From JAIQFL01 sp035501495 (GTDB lineage Bacteria; Acidobacteriota; Terriglobia; Bryobacterales; Bryobacteraceae), in NCBI GenBank assembly GCA_035501495.1, contig DATJWB010000006.1, positions 1 to 64,000 on the forward strand: 64,000 bases of DNA, written 5' to 3'. Under the pieces are notes generated by a model that saw nothing but the letters and a program-made list of their open reading frames with translations, did not search any database and had not been told where the DNA came from. The position numbers were made by a program, and so were the translations under genes. Below are positions 18,805 to 26,312 of the stretch, one piece after another; positions within the stretch are counted from its first letter, which is position 1, and every line of letters begins with the position of its first letter.

Positions 18805-18899
18805 GTCTTCCGAATCCCGCGTTTCCGCATCTCCGAGGCCGGCCGGTGACTCCTGGTACCATTCGCAAAGGGCGGCCCGGCCGTCGCAGCGATCTATGA
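18801..18899 (+). CDS. 32-residue linking ORF produced by a local duplication, doubtful
   Basis: The frame starts at the ATG overlapping the thiL stop and ends at a TGA overlapping the ATG of the methyltransferase (ATGA at both ends). Its first 21 bases (MSLPNPA) match the first 21 bases of the methyltransferase gene with one mismatch, 95 bp apart. A second pair of near-identical segments (18716-18742 and 18858-18884, CGCAAAGG plus CGGCCCGG) lies 142 bp apart. The mini-frame is therefore more likely a scar of short duplications, or a translational coupling leader, than a real protein. Confidence 0.25.
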   Translation: MSLPNPAFPHLRGRPVTPGTIRKGRPGRRSDL

Positions 18900-19942
18900 G
18901 CCTTCCGAATCCCGCGCCGATTCTCGATCTGATCGAATCCTTCCGCCGCTCCAAGACCATGTTCACGGCCGTCTCGATGCGCATCTTCGATCGGCTGCAC
19001 GAAGCGCCATCGGACTCCGCCGCCCTCGCAGTCGCGCTCGGCGCCGCTCCGGACGCGCTCGAGCGGCTGCTGGCGTCCTGTGCGGCCCTCGGCCTTCTGC
19101 GGAAAGAAGCGGGCGTCTATCGGAACGAGCCCATTGCCGAGTGCTTCCTCCGGCAGGACAGCCCCGACACACTCGCCGGCTATATCCTGTATTCCGACCG
19201 CGCGCTGTATCCCATGTGGGCCAACCTCGAGACGGCAATCCTGGAAGGGACCCATCGCTGGAAGCAGACATTCGGCTGGGATGGCCCGATTTTCAGCAGC
19301 TTCTTTCGCACCGAGGCGGCCATGCGCGATTTCCTCCGTGGCATGCACGGCTTCGGCTCCCTCACCTCACCCGCAGTCGTCGGCGCGTTCGACCTCAGCC
19401 GCTTCCATCGCTTTGTCGATCTCGGCGGAGCGACGGGCCACCTTGCCATCGCGGCCTGCGAGCGCTACCCGGCCATGCGCGGTGTGGTCCTGGAACTGGC
19501 CCAGGTGGCCCGCTTCGCGCGCGAATACGCCGCGCTTTCCCCGGCGGCCGCCCGCATCGTGGTGGCCGAAGGAGACTTCTTCCGCGACGAACTTCCCGCG
19601 GGCGACCTCTATGCGGTCGGCCAGATCCTCCACGACTGGACGGACGAGAAGATCGCGTCGCTCCTCGCCCGCATCTTCGATCGCCTGCCTGCGGGCGGCG
19701 GTCTCCTGATCGTCGAAAAGCTCCTGAACGAGGACGGCGTCGGGCCGCTCGCAGCCAATATGCAGTCCATGAATATGCTGATCTGCACCGAAGGCAAAGA
19801 ACGCAGCGTTGGTGAGTACGCCCGCCTGCTGCGGGCCGCCGGATTCGGTGAGGTGGAAGGCCGGCGGACCGGAGCGCGGCTCGACGCAATCCTGGCGTTG
19901 AAGCCTTTGTCGGCGTATCCGCCGGCGCACCGAGACCCATGA
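18896..19942 (+). CDS. SAM-dependent O-methyltransferase (acetylserotonin/tetracenomycin-type)
   Basis: 348 residues from the ATG at 18896. The upstream extension of the frame overlaps thiL and is not family-like. An N-terminal winged-helix dimerisation domain (residues 1-95, FRRSKTMFTAVSMRIFDRL...LEALLRKEAGVY-like) precedes a class I methyltransferase domain. SAM-binding motif I is FVDLGGATGHLAIAACERYP near residue 175, followed by VAEGDFFRDELPAGDLYAVG and the motif QILHDWTDEKIASLLARIF with its conserved His-Asp. This is the layout of plant-type and polyketide O-methyltransferases (PF00891). The acceptor is unknown and no biosynthetic cluster is present. A repeat/terminator hairpin lies 50 bp past the stop. 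Confidence 0.9.
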   Translation: MSLPNPAPILDLIESFRRSKTMFTAVSMRIFDRLHEAPSDSAALAVALGAAPDALERLLASCAALGLLRKEAGVYRNEPIAECFLRQDSPDTLAGYILYSDRALYPMWANLETAILEGTHRWKQTFGWDGPIFSSFFRTEAAMRDFLRGMHGFGSLTSPAVVGAFDLSRFHRFVDLGGATGHLAIAACERYPAMRGVVLELAQVARFAREYAALSPAAARIVVAEGDFFRDELPAGDLYAVGQILHDWTDEKIASLLARIFDRLPAGGGLLIVEKLLNEDGVGPLAANMQSMNMLICTEGKERSVGEYARLLRAAGFGEVEGRRTGARLDAILALKPLSAYPPAHRDP

Positions 19943-19970
19943 AAACCCGCTCGGTCTTCGGGCGCGATGA

Positions 19971-20024
19971 GGCGCGGGCACTCGTGCCGCGTCCCGACTC
20001 ATCGGGACGCTTTTTGATCGGCGT
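19971..20024 (+). repeat. Intergenic palindromic repeat, copy 3
   Basis: Plus-strand copy reading GGCGCGGGCACTCGTGCCGC, then the hairpin and GCTTTTTGATCGGCG. It lacks the central TGCC of other copies. The hairpin has the same CTCA loop as copies 5 and 6. It lies just after the methyltransferase stop. Confidence 0.65.
19991..20015 (+). terminator. Rho-independent terminator within repeat copy 3
   Basis: A 7-bp GC-rich stem (GTCCCGA at 19991-19997 pairing with TCGGGAC at 20002-20008, loop CTCA) is followed two bases later by TTTTT at 20011-20015. Position is about 50 bp after the methyltransferase stop, as expected for the end of the thiL-methyltransferase transcript. Confidence 0.65.
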
Positions 20025-20089
20025 GTACAGTGCGGCAGGTTTTGACCGGGACCCTGGCAGCGATCATCCCTGGGCACGACAGCAGGTAG

Positions 20090-20947
20090 TTAGGTTGTGC
20101 TTCCCGCGCTAGCCGAGGCAAGGCGGGTGTAGAGAGCGCCCCTGGCATTGGCTGCTGCGGCTCTTTTTCTCCGGTGCTCCGCGCAACGTTCCGAGAGGGC
20201 CGTATTGGGCTTGCGATTCTCCAAGACAGGTTGATAGGTCTGCCCATCGACGAACGCGCGAAGACTGGAACCGGTGGCCGGTCCCAGATCCTTGAATTGG
20301 GGTTTCGGACCGAGCAGCAGAATCTGTTCCATATGGTCCGTTTCGGGGTCTACGAAGGAAATGTAGCCACCCGGAAGAATCTGCCGCGGAGCCTTGATAT
20401 TGCCCCCAAAGCTGTAGCGGGTTCCGCTCGTCGCCACCGGATCGTAAAACCTGGGGGTAATGAAATCGGACACGGCAATTCCCTGGATTTCGTAAGCGAA
20501 ATCATTCGCTTCGCACGGGTCGCAGGCCTCCACGAGGTACTCGAAATCGCCCGTGGTGTCTTTGACGCCATTCCCCGATATTTTGATTGCCAGGGACGTT
20601 TGCAGGCGGTTGCCCATGGGATCGACCAGCATCTCCAAAATCTCGTGGCTCGCGTCGATGGTCCAATCGTTGCTGTCCGGAGTGGCGATCACCTCCGCAA
20701 ACGGCTGGTTTTTCTTGTCGAGGTGGAATCCGCCCTCGCCCGGTGGCAGGCTGGCTACCAGAAAAACCGGCCAGACGCCAACGGGAATGTGAGTGGCGGA
20801 GGGCAAGGCTCGCACAGTCGCCTGCACGTTCCAAACGGGGCCCAAGTCGCGGGTCACCTGAATGGCGAGCGCCGCGGCGGTTTCCTGGAGCAGCTCAGGA
20901 TCGATTTGTCGAGTACGATCGGCGATACCGACTTGAATAACAGACAT
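20090..20947 (-). CDS. Conserved hypothetical protein with an HExxE motif
   Basis: 285 residues from the ATG at 20947, which has AAAGGA eight bases upstream; the ATG nine bases earlier abuts that site and is unlikely. There is no signal peptide. Residues 1-130 read as one alpha/beta domain. It contains WTIDASHEILEMLVDP near residue 98, a degenerate metallopeptidase-like helix (HEILE instead of HExxH), followed by an acidic, cysteine-containing segment (YLVEACDPCEANDFAYEI). Similar SHE-x-LE-x-x-x-DP helices occur in proteins of unknown function, so this is a guess at fold only. The last ~40 residues are arginine/alanine-rich and look disordered. I cannot assign a role. It converges on the methyltransferase gene. 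Confidence 0.75.
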   Translation of the reverse strand: MSVIQVGIADRTRQIDPELLQETAAALAIQVTRDLGPVWNVQATVRALPSATHIPVGVWPVFLVASLPPGEGGFHLDKKNQPFAEVIATPDSNDWTIDASHEILEMLVDPMGNRLQTSLAIKISGNGVKDTTGDFEYLVEACDPCEANDFAYEIQGIAVSDFITPRFYDPVATSGTRYSFGGNIKAPRQILPGGYISFVDPETDHMEQILLLGPKPQFKDLGPATGSSLRAFVDGQTYQPVLENRKPNTALSERCAEHRRKRAAAANARGALYTRLASASAGSTT

Positions 20948-20955
20948 TGTTGCCA

Positions 20956-20961
20956 TCCTTT
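20956..20961 (-). promoter_or_regulatory. Ribosome-binding site deciding the start of the HExxE protein
   Basis: On the minus strand AAAGGA lies eight bases before the ATG at 20947 but directly touches the ATG at 20956, so the downstream ATG is the better start. Confidence 0.5.
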
Positions 20962-21281
20962 CTACACGGAAGTCCCTATCCTCTTTCCGGGCCTCGTCGC
21001 CGGTAGGACGTCAAACAGAAAGATCCCCCGGGGCACCGACGCCAAGGTACGGCTCTACTATTAGAGCGAAGAATGGCGGGAAATTGGGCCAAGCCTGAAA
21101 TCCAGCGCGTATGCTCGATCACTCTCTACTTCCAATAACGAATATTATGTAAAATTAAATCAGCCCAGGGTCCATGGCCTTGCGTACGCCAGGATCGAGA
21201 TCCCAGCAAGGGGCCTTTCGTGGCGCGCACTCGACGGCCGACGGCCTATTGCAAAGAAACGGTAGCACCCTTACAAGCGGG
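20962..21281. other. Intergenic stretch without a confident gene
   Basis: About 320 bp between two minus-strand genes. It includes an unusually AT-rich segment at about 21128-21162 (ATAACGAATATTATGTAAAA), a plausible promoter region for the leftward HExxE gene. An open frame running leftwards at 21155-21484 mostly overlaps the next gene in another frame; its tail (CAPRKAPCWDLDPG) looks superficially protein-like, but nothing supports it as a gene. Confidence 0.4.
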
Positions 21282-22082
21282 CTATTCCGGCTCTTCCTTG
21301 ACTCGCACGATGCGTCGCCCCGGGGGGTCCGACGGGAATCGAGGTTGGTGGGCCAGCCTGGCTCTCGCTTGAGCTTCCGCAGTCTTGTCCATGGTGATCC
21401 ACGTCGCCTTCCCGCGTTCGATTCCCAATGGCTCGCCGTACTTCTGCGCCAGATCCTCCGGCATAGACGCCGAAAGCCGGCCAACCGTTGGACCGCCCCA
21501 GGAGCGGCTCGGCTTCTCGAGGGTGTAACTCCGGGCCTTGAGGCGCCGCAGCAACTCAGCCACTCGTCCGGTGATAAGGATCAGCCCTGGCAGAGGCCAG
21601 ATTACGAAGAAATCCTCGCCAGTCCATTGACTCCAGTCCATCAACTTCTCGGGGTGTGGCAGAAAACCGTACCGGACATAGTGGCAGTCCAGGCATCGTT
21701 CGATCGGCTTGAGTCCCGATTCCGGCGACGCTACCCCGCCCCAGCCGGTAACCACCAACTCGCGGTACTCGTCTGACACACTCCCGTCATGAAACCGCAC
21801 ACTTCCGGGTTTGAGCCGGTAGCCGCTGGCGCCGATTGCGTCGAGTTCCGCAATCACCTTCTCATGAATCAGGCAACGGCCTAGACCCCAAGTCCAGATC
21901 AGGAGTGCATTCCTGCTGATGTACGACACCTTGACCGCGAGATTGCCTTTGAGGCGATGTCCGTCATAATGTAGATAGTCGGCAGTGGGGCACACGCTGA
22001 TTTCCCAGTCAGCCGCCGTCGCGATCAGCTCCGCCAGAGGACCCGTCGAGGCCGGCCCTGCGAGCCCAAAGTATTCGGCCAT
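21282..22082 (-). CDS. Hypothetical protein with a CxxC pair, possibly of an immunity-like family
   Basis: 266 residues. GGGAG eight bases before the ATG supports the start. No signal peptide or membrane segment is seen. It contains one CxxC pair in IERCLDCHYVRYG (near residue 137). The order resembles the double-CXXCG-motif proteins of myxobacteria: a domain with CPTADY and DGHRLKG, a CxxC region, then WPLPGLILITGRVAELLRRLKARSYTLE. In those families a 'WPLPG..V.VTERVAELL'-type helix is followed by a C-terminal tail. The second CxxCG is missing. Those families are thought to include immunity proteins, but no toxin gene is adjacent. The resemblance is weak and from memory; treat the function as unknown. 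Confidence 0.7.
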   Translation of the reverse strand: MAEYFGLAGPASTGPLAELIATAADWEISVCPTADYLHYDGHRLKGNLAVKVSYISRNALLIWTWGLGRCLIHEKVIAELDAIGASGYRLKPGSVRFHDGSVSDEYRELVVTGWGGVASPESGLKPIERCLDCHYVRYGFLPHPEKLMDWSQWTGEDFFVIWPLPGLILITGRVAELLRRLKARSYTLEKPSRSWGGPTVGRLSASMPEDLAQKYGEPLGIERGKATWITMDKTAEAQARARLAHQPRFPSDPPGRRIVRVKEEPE

Positions 22083-22288
22083 TCATATTCTCCCGGGTGC
22101 GCCCGCAATCATATACGAGTTTTGCACCTTCGAAGGTCGCGGCACATCCTTGCGACCCCCTGCGCACCTCACCAGACCTGTCGCGGAGCCGGCTCCTTTC
22201 GAAAGCCACGCCAGCGACATCCGGCCGTCGCACCAGGATATAATTACGCTTTCAGTCCAGGCCGCGATCAGGCCGGATTATCCGGTTT

Positions 22289-23287
22289 ATGAAACTGAAA
22301 GCATTCGGTGCGTTAGCCGCCGTGGTATCGGCCGGCGTGGTAAGTTTCGCGCAGCAGGCCAGGGGTCCCGCGAGATCCACCGGTTGCCCGCCGGAGGGAT
22401 TCAGCGGGGGATTCAGCCGGGGCTGCCCCCAGAAGCAGTTTGCCAATCCCGCCGACATCTCGGCCATGATGGCCGCGCTGCCGGACAAACCGTACGCTGC
22501 GCCACGTAGCTTGCGCCATGTACTGGTGTTGTGTCGAGCATCCGGTTTCGTGCATACTTCCATTCCGCTGGCAGCGAAGATGGTGGAATACCTGGGCGAC
22601 AAGACCGGCGCCTGGATGACGACCATCACCTACGACGCGGGCGCCATCACGCCGGAAAACCTGAAGCCATATGACGCCATCTTCCTGTCCAGCACTACCG
22701 GGGAGTTTCTGGATGATCCGAACGACAAAGCGGCCACCGAGATGCGGCGCCGGGCGCTCCTCGACTTCGTCAAGGGCGGCAAGGGTTTGGCCGGCATCCA
22801 TGCGGCCAGCGACAGCTACCATACCAGCGGCCCCGCGGTGACCGGCACCTGGCCCGACTTCAACGAATTGATCGGCGGGTTCTTCAAATTCCACTGGAGC
22901 TACCCGACGCTGATCTCGGTGAAGGTGGATGATCCCAAGAGCCCCTTGACTGTGATGTTCCCTGCCCGGGGTTTCGAAATCGTGGACGAGACGTACACGT
23001 TCGCGCAAGATTCATTCAGCCGGAAACGGGTGCATGTTCTCACCAGCGTCAACTACGCCAAAATGAGCGCCGACGACAAGGCCAAAGAGCCGGCAGCCGG
23101 AAGGCGGACCGACGGCGACTACGCGTTGAGCTACATTCAGCGCGTGGGCAATGGCCGGGTATTCTATGAGGCGCACGGCCACGATGAGAGGGTGTATTTT
23201 CTGCGGCCCTTTGTCGCTCATATGATGGCGGGAATTCAATACGCGCTCGGGGACCTGGAGGCCGACGACAGCCCCAGTGCAAAATAG
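22289..23287 (+). CDS. Exported ThuA domain protein
   Basis: 332 residues with a signal peptide (MKLKAFGALAAVVSAGVVSFAQ). The ThuA domain (glutamine amidotransferase-like fold) covers residues 65-320: HVLVLCRASGFVHTSIPLAA, then YDAIFLSSTTGEFLDD, GKGLAGIHAASDSYH, ELIGGFFKFHW and the C-terminal GRVFYEAHGHDERVYF. Length and motifs match the acidobacterial/planctomycete ThuA proteins. They are named for trehalose utilisation in rhizobia, but their biochemical activity is not settled and they often sit near sugar catabolism genes. Here the neighbours are not sugar genes. It converges with murI; the 54-bp gap has no strong terminator. Confidence 0.9.
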   Translation: MKLKAFGALAAVVSAGVVSFAQQARGPARSTGCPPEGFSGGFSRGCPQKQFANPADISAMMAALPDKPYAAPRSLRHVLVLCRASGFVHTSIPLAAKMVEYLGDKTGAWMTTITYDAGAITPENLKPYDAIFLSSTTGEFLDDPNDKAATEMRRRALLDFVKGGKGLAGIHAASDSYHTSGPAVTGTWPDFNELIGGFFKFHWSYPTLISVKVDDPKSPLTVMFPARGFEIVDETYTFAQDSFSRKRVHVLTSVNYAKMSADDKAKEPAAGRRTDGDYALSYIQRVGNGRVFYEAHGHDERVYFLRPFVAHMMAGIQYALGDLEADDSPSAK

Positions 23288-23341
23288 GTGCCTGCCCGCT
23301 CACGCGAACCCCGACGCTTCCTCGACCGGCCGAATGTCCGT

Positions 23342-24196
23342 TCACGCTTGCGTGAAAGGAACCTCGTCTCCCCAGAATCTCTCAATTAGCGGGAGGGCGT
23401 CTTGGGAAAACCCGGTCGAGAGGAACGTTCGCCGTCCGGTGTGCGAGCCATCATATTCCGGATGCCGGTCGAGATACGTCTTCAGCGCGCGGGCTGTGGC
23501 GTCCGGCTGGTGGATCATCCGCACACCAGGCGGCAAGGCCGCGGCGAAAAGATCGGCGACCAGCGGGTAGTGGGTGCAGCCGAGTATCACGCAATCGGGC
23601 GCGCCGAGTTTCTGCAGGAGTTCGTTCACGTATCGTTCCACAAGTGCGTGCAAATGGTGGCGCGGAAGTCCGCGCTCGATGGAGCCGGCCAGTTCGGGAC
23701 AGCTTTGCTGCACCACCGTGAGGTCGGGCCGCCGTTTCCGGATCTCAATGGGGTAGCAATCGCTCTCCACCGTGCGGCGCGTCGCAAAAACCGCGATCGT
23801 GCGGGACTGCTTGGTCTGCCGCACGACGCTGCCGGGTTCGTCCCAGCCGATCCCGGTGGCAGCCTCGATAGTCGGTACGACGATGCCAATTACGTTCCGC
23901 GCGATCCCATCGTCGCGGCGCCGCACCGGCAGCCACTGCTGCTGGATCCAGCGTAGTGCCACGGTGGAGGCCGTATTGCAGGCCACGACCGCAAGCGTAC
24001 ACCCTTCCGAGAACAATCGCTCCAGGGCCGCGCATGTCAGGTTCAACACTTCAATAGGCGGCCGTACTCCATAGGGCGCGTTGCGGTTGTCCCCAAGGTA
24101 GACGAAATCGCGTCCGGGCAGTGCCGCGATGAGTGCGCGATGCACCGTCAGACCGCCAAAGCCGCTGTCGAAAACCCCGATCATCGCGTCAATCAT
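23342..24196 (-). CDS. murI: Glutamate racemase MurI
   Basis: 284 residues. Converts L- to D-glutamate for peptidoglycan synthesis in the cytoplasm. Family motifs are complete: GVFDSGFGG with the conserved Asp10-Ser11, YLGDNRNAPYG, the first catalytic cysteine Cys73 in VACNTAS, and the second, Cys207, in ILGCTHYPL. The ATG at 24196 overlaps the TGA of the upstream XdhC-YHS gene (ATGA), so murI is the last gene of the cox operon and is probably translationally coupled to it. A much longer open frame exists upstream, but it lies antisense-like within the XdhC gene and is not family sequence. An ATG four codons in (24184) is a possible alternative start. Confidence 0.96.
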   Translation of the reverse strand: MIDAMIGVFDSGFGGLTVHRALIAALPGRDFVYLGDNRNAPYGVRPPIEVLNLTCAALERLFSEGCTLAVVACNTASTVALRWIQQQWLPVRRRDDGIARNVIGIVVPTIEAATGIGWDEPGSVVRQTKQSRTIAVFATRRTVESDCYPIEIRKRRPDLTVVQQSCPELAGSIERGLPRHHLHALVERYVNELLQKLGAPDCVILGCTHYPLVADLFAAALPPGVRMIHQPDATARALKTYLDRHPEYDGSHTGRRTFLSTGFSQDALPLIERFWGDEVPFTQA

Positions 24197-25185
24197 CAGC
24201 CTGCTGGCAAGGCATCTGCCGCGAGATATTTCCCGGGATCCTTGTCGAAGGCCTGCTTGCAATGGGGGCAACAAAAATAGACCGTCGCGCCGCCATACTC
24301 GGATTTGTGTTTGGCACGGGCGGGTTCCACCTGCATGCCGCAGACGGGGTCGCGGGCCGGAAGATCCGCCGGCGGCTGCGAGACCAGTTTCGCTTGCGTG
24401 CCCAGGCGCGGTGTGCTGCGCGCCACGCGAACGATCTCCGCGAGAATGCTGACCGCGATTTCCTCGGGCGAAACGGCGCCGATTTCCAGGCCCGCCGGCG
24501 CCTGGATACGGCTTAGCCGCTCCGCCGGCAACCCCTTTTCGCGCAGGTAGTCCAGGAGTTTCCGGGCTTTTACCTTGCTGGCCACGAACGAGATGTACGC
24601 GCAGTCCAGGCCGGACACCAACTCCAGGGCTTCCTCGTCGCACTCTCCCTGCGTCGACACCACGATGAATGTCTGCGGTGTGATGCGGAGCGGACGCCGG
24701 TCGATTTCCGGGTAGATCGCATCCACGCTGGGAAACTGCTGCTCGCTGGCGCCCGGAGCCACGGCCACAACCGTATAATCGATGGCTTTGGCGAGCCTGG
24801 CAAGCGATTGCGCCACCGCGGAACGTCCGAAGATCAACACCTGCGGCTTCGGCAGCACCGGTTCAATAAAGATGTCCAAGGTTCCACCGCTGTGACAGGT
24901 CATGGTATAGTCCACGATTCCAGGATCGGAACCGGCGTCCGGATTCGGACTGATGCGGATGAGCCGGGGAGTGCCTTCCTCGAGCGCTTTCAGCGCTTCT
25001 TTCACCACGATCGGCTGGGCGCAGCCACCGCCGATCCAGCCCCAGATGGCGCCATCGGTATGGATAATGGCCCTGTCTCCGGGCTTGCCCGAAATCGGCG
25101 CTTCAAACCGGACCACCAGGGCAACGGCGAAGGACTCGCCGCGCAGTCGCATCTCAGCAGCTTTACGCAGAAACTCGTCGAACAT
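24196..25185 (-). CDS. XdhC/CoxF-type maturation protein with C-terminal YHS domain
   Basis: 329 residues. Residues 10-85 form the XdhC/CoxI domain (FAVALVVRFEAPISGKPGDR, IWGWIGGGCAQPIV, DYTMTCHSGGTLDIFIEPV). Residues 105-255 form the XdhC Rossmann domain (VLIFGRSAVAQSLARLAKAI; TFIVVSTQGECDEEAL; IQAPAGLEIGAVSPEEIAVS). After a short linker a YHS domain occupies residues 279-323: DPVCGM with Cys282, then VYFCCPHCKQAF with Cys305, Cys306 and Cys309, a probable soft-metal site. XdhC proteins bind and sulfurate the molybdenum cofactor for delivery to apo-enzyme. It lies 6 bp after coxE. The position and family fit CoxF, and the added metal-binding domain suggests metal handling, possibly copper; that last step is inference. 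Confidence 0.9.
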   Translation of the reverse strand: MFDEFLRKAAEMRLRGESFAVALVVRFEAPISGKPGDRAIIHTDGAIWGWIGGGCAQPIVVKEALKALEEGTPRLIRISPNPDAGSDPGIVDYTMTCHSGGTLDIFIEPVLPKPQVLIFGRSAVAQSLARLAKAIDYTVVAVAPGASEQQFPSVDAIYPEIDRRPLRITPQTFIVVSTQGECDEEALELVSGLDCAYISFVASKVKARKLLDYLREKGLPAERLSRIQAPAGLEIGAVSPEEIAVSILAEIVRVARSTPRLGTQAKLVSQPPADLPARDPVCGMQVEPARAKHKSEYGGATVYFCCPHCKQAFDKDPGKYLAADALPAG

Positions 25186-25191
25186 GGTCAG

Positions 25192-26307
25192 TCACCGCAG
25201 GTGTTTTTCCAGCGCCAACAGGCTCTCCAGGGAATGCGCGGGAGCGAATATATCCACGTAGGGCAAGGCCGCCGCCATCGAGCGAGTGAGTGGCCGATAG
25301 CCTTCGATGCCCAAAAGCGGATTGAGCCAAACCAGCTTCCGGACACCGCGCTTGATGGCCTGGAGTTCGGAGACCAGCAGCGAAGGCTCGCCGGTATCCC
25401 AGCCGTCACTCAGAATGATGAAGAAGCAGTCGCGCGACAGCGGCTTGCGTGCGTGACGCCGGTTAAAATCGCGCAACGACTCACCGATCCTGGTGCCGCT
25501 CGACCAGCCGGCCGGGCGGCGGGAGAGGATTTCGAGCGCGCCTGGCAATTCGGGTGACCGCATCTCGCGAGTGATCTCCACCAGGCCGGTGCTGAAGATG
25601 AAGGTATCGGCCCGCCGGAAATGTTTCTGAAGCGCATGGGCGAAGCGCAGCAGGAACAGGCTGTAGAGATTCATCGACCCGCTGACGTCCAGGAACAATA
25701 CCAGCCGGGCCTGTTGCGGTTTCTTCCGCCGGTAACTCAAGTCCACGGGATCCCCTCCGCGGCCGATACTCCGCCGGATGGTGCGGCGGACATCCAGGCG
25801 GCCCGCCGGCCCCGAAATCCGCAACCGCCGCGACAATCGGATGCTGGCACGTTTCAACAGGCGCTGCGCCAGCTTCTCGAGCGCGGCCTGATCGGCACGC
25901 GGCACTTGAGAGAAGTCCATGGTGGTGAGCCGCTCATCCGTGCCCGCGCCGGAAGCGGCGTTCACGTCCACGGCCGGGCGGCTGCCCGATCCGCCTTCCA
26001 CGCCGGCCGACATCCACCAGCCCCGTTGCGCGTGTAGCGGCGGCCCACTGGCTGGCGGCTCCAGTGGCTCCTCACCGCCAGGAAATGTCTCAAAGAGGCG
26101 ATCGAACAGCTCCCATTCCTCCTTCGAAGAGCAGAGCACCGTGCGCAGGCAGGCGCGGAAGGTCTCGGGCGCCATCTCCGGAAGGACGTGCACGGCTTCC
26201 ACGGCAGCCACCGTCTCCGTCACGCCCGCGGAAAGCCCATGCGCACGGGCATACCGGCAAAACCCCACGACCCACTCCGTTGGCCGACCAGCCCGACGCG
26301 GTTCCAT
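25192..26307 (-). CDS. coxE: CoxE-like von Willebrand factor A protein
   Basis: 371 residues. The C-terminal half is a VWA domain: RLVLFLDVSGSMNLYSLFLL has the MIDAS DxSxS residues, followed by FIFSTGLVEIT, GGTRIGESL-type SGTRIGESLRDFN (MIDAS Thr) and FIILSDGWDTGEP. The N-terminal ~150 residues are the helical CoxE/YehP-type extension. In characterised aerobic CO dehydrogenase systems CoxE is a membrane-associated partner of the CoxD ATPase needed for assembly of the Mo-S-Cu cluster. The gene is 5 bp after coxD and 6 bp before the XdhC-YHS gene. GTG/ATG start choice is unambiguous because the ATG directly follows the coxD stop. Confidence 0.93.
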   Translation of the reverse strand: MEPRRAGRPTEWVVGFCRYARAHGLSAGVTETVAAVEAVHVLPEMAPETFRACLRTVLCSSKEEWELFDRLFETFPGGEEPLEPPASGPPLHAQRGWWMSAGVEGGSGSRPAVDVNAASGAGTDERLTTMDFSQVPRADQAALEKLAQRLLKRASIRLSRRLRISGPAGRLDVRRTIRRSIGRGGDPVDLSYRRKKPQQARLVLFLDVSGSMNLYSLFLLRFAHALQKHFRRADTFIFSTGLVEITREMRSPELPGALEILSRRPAGWSSGTRIGESLRDFNRRHARKPLSRDCFFIILSDGWDTGEPSLLVSELQAIKRGVRKLVWLNPLLGIEGYRPLTRSMAAALPYVDIFAPAHSLESLLALEKHLR

Positions 26308-26312
26308 AGTGG

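Noticed and set aside
21155..21484. Minus-strand 109-codon frame near the CxxC protein as a small toxin gene
   Set aside because: More than half overlaps the real gene in another frame, there is no ribosome-binding site, and no toxin domain was seen.
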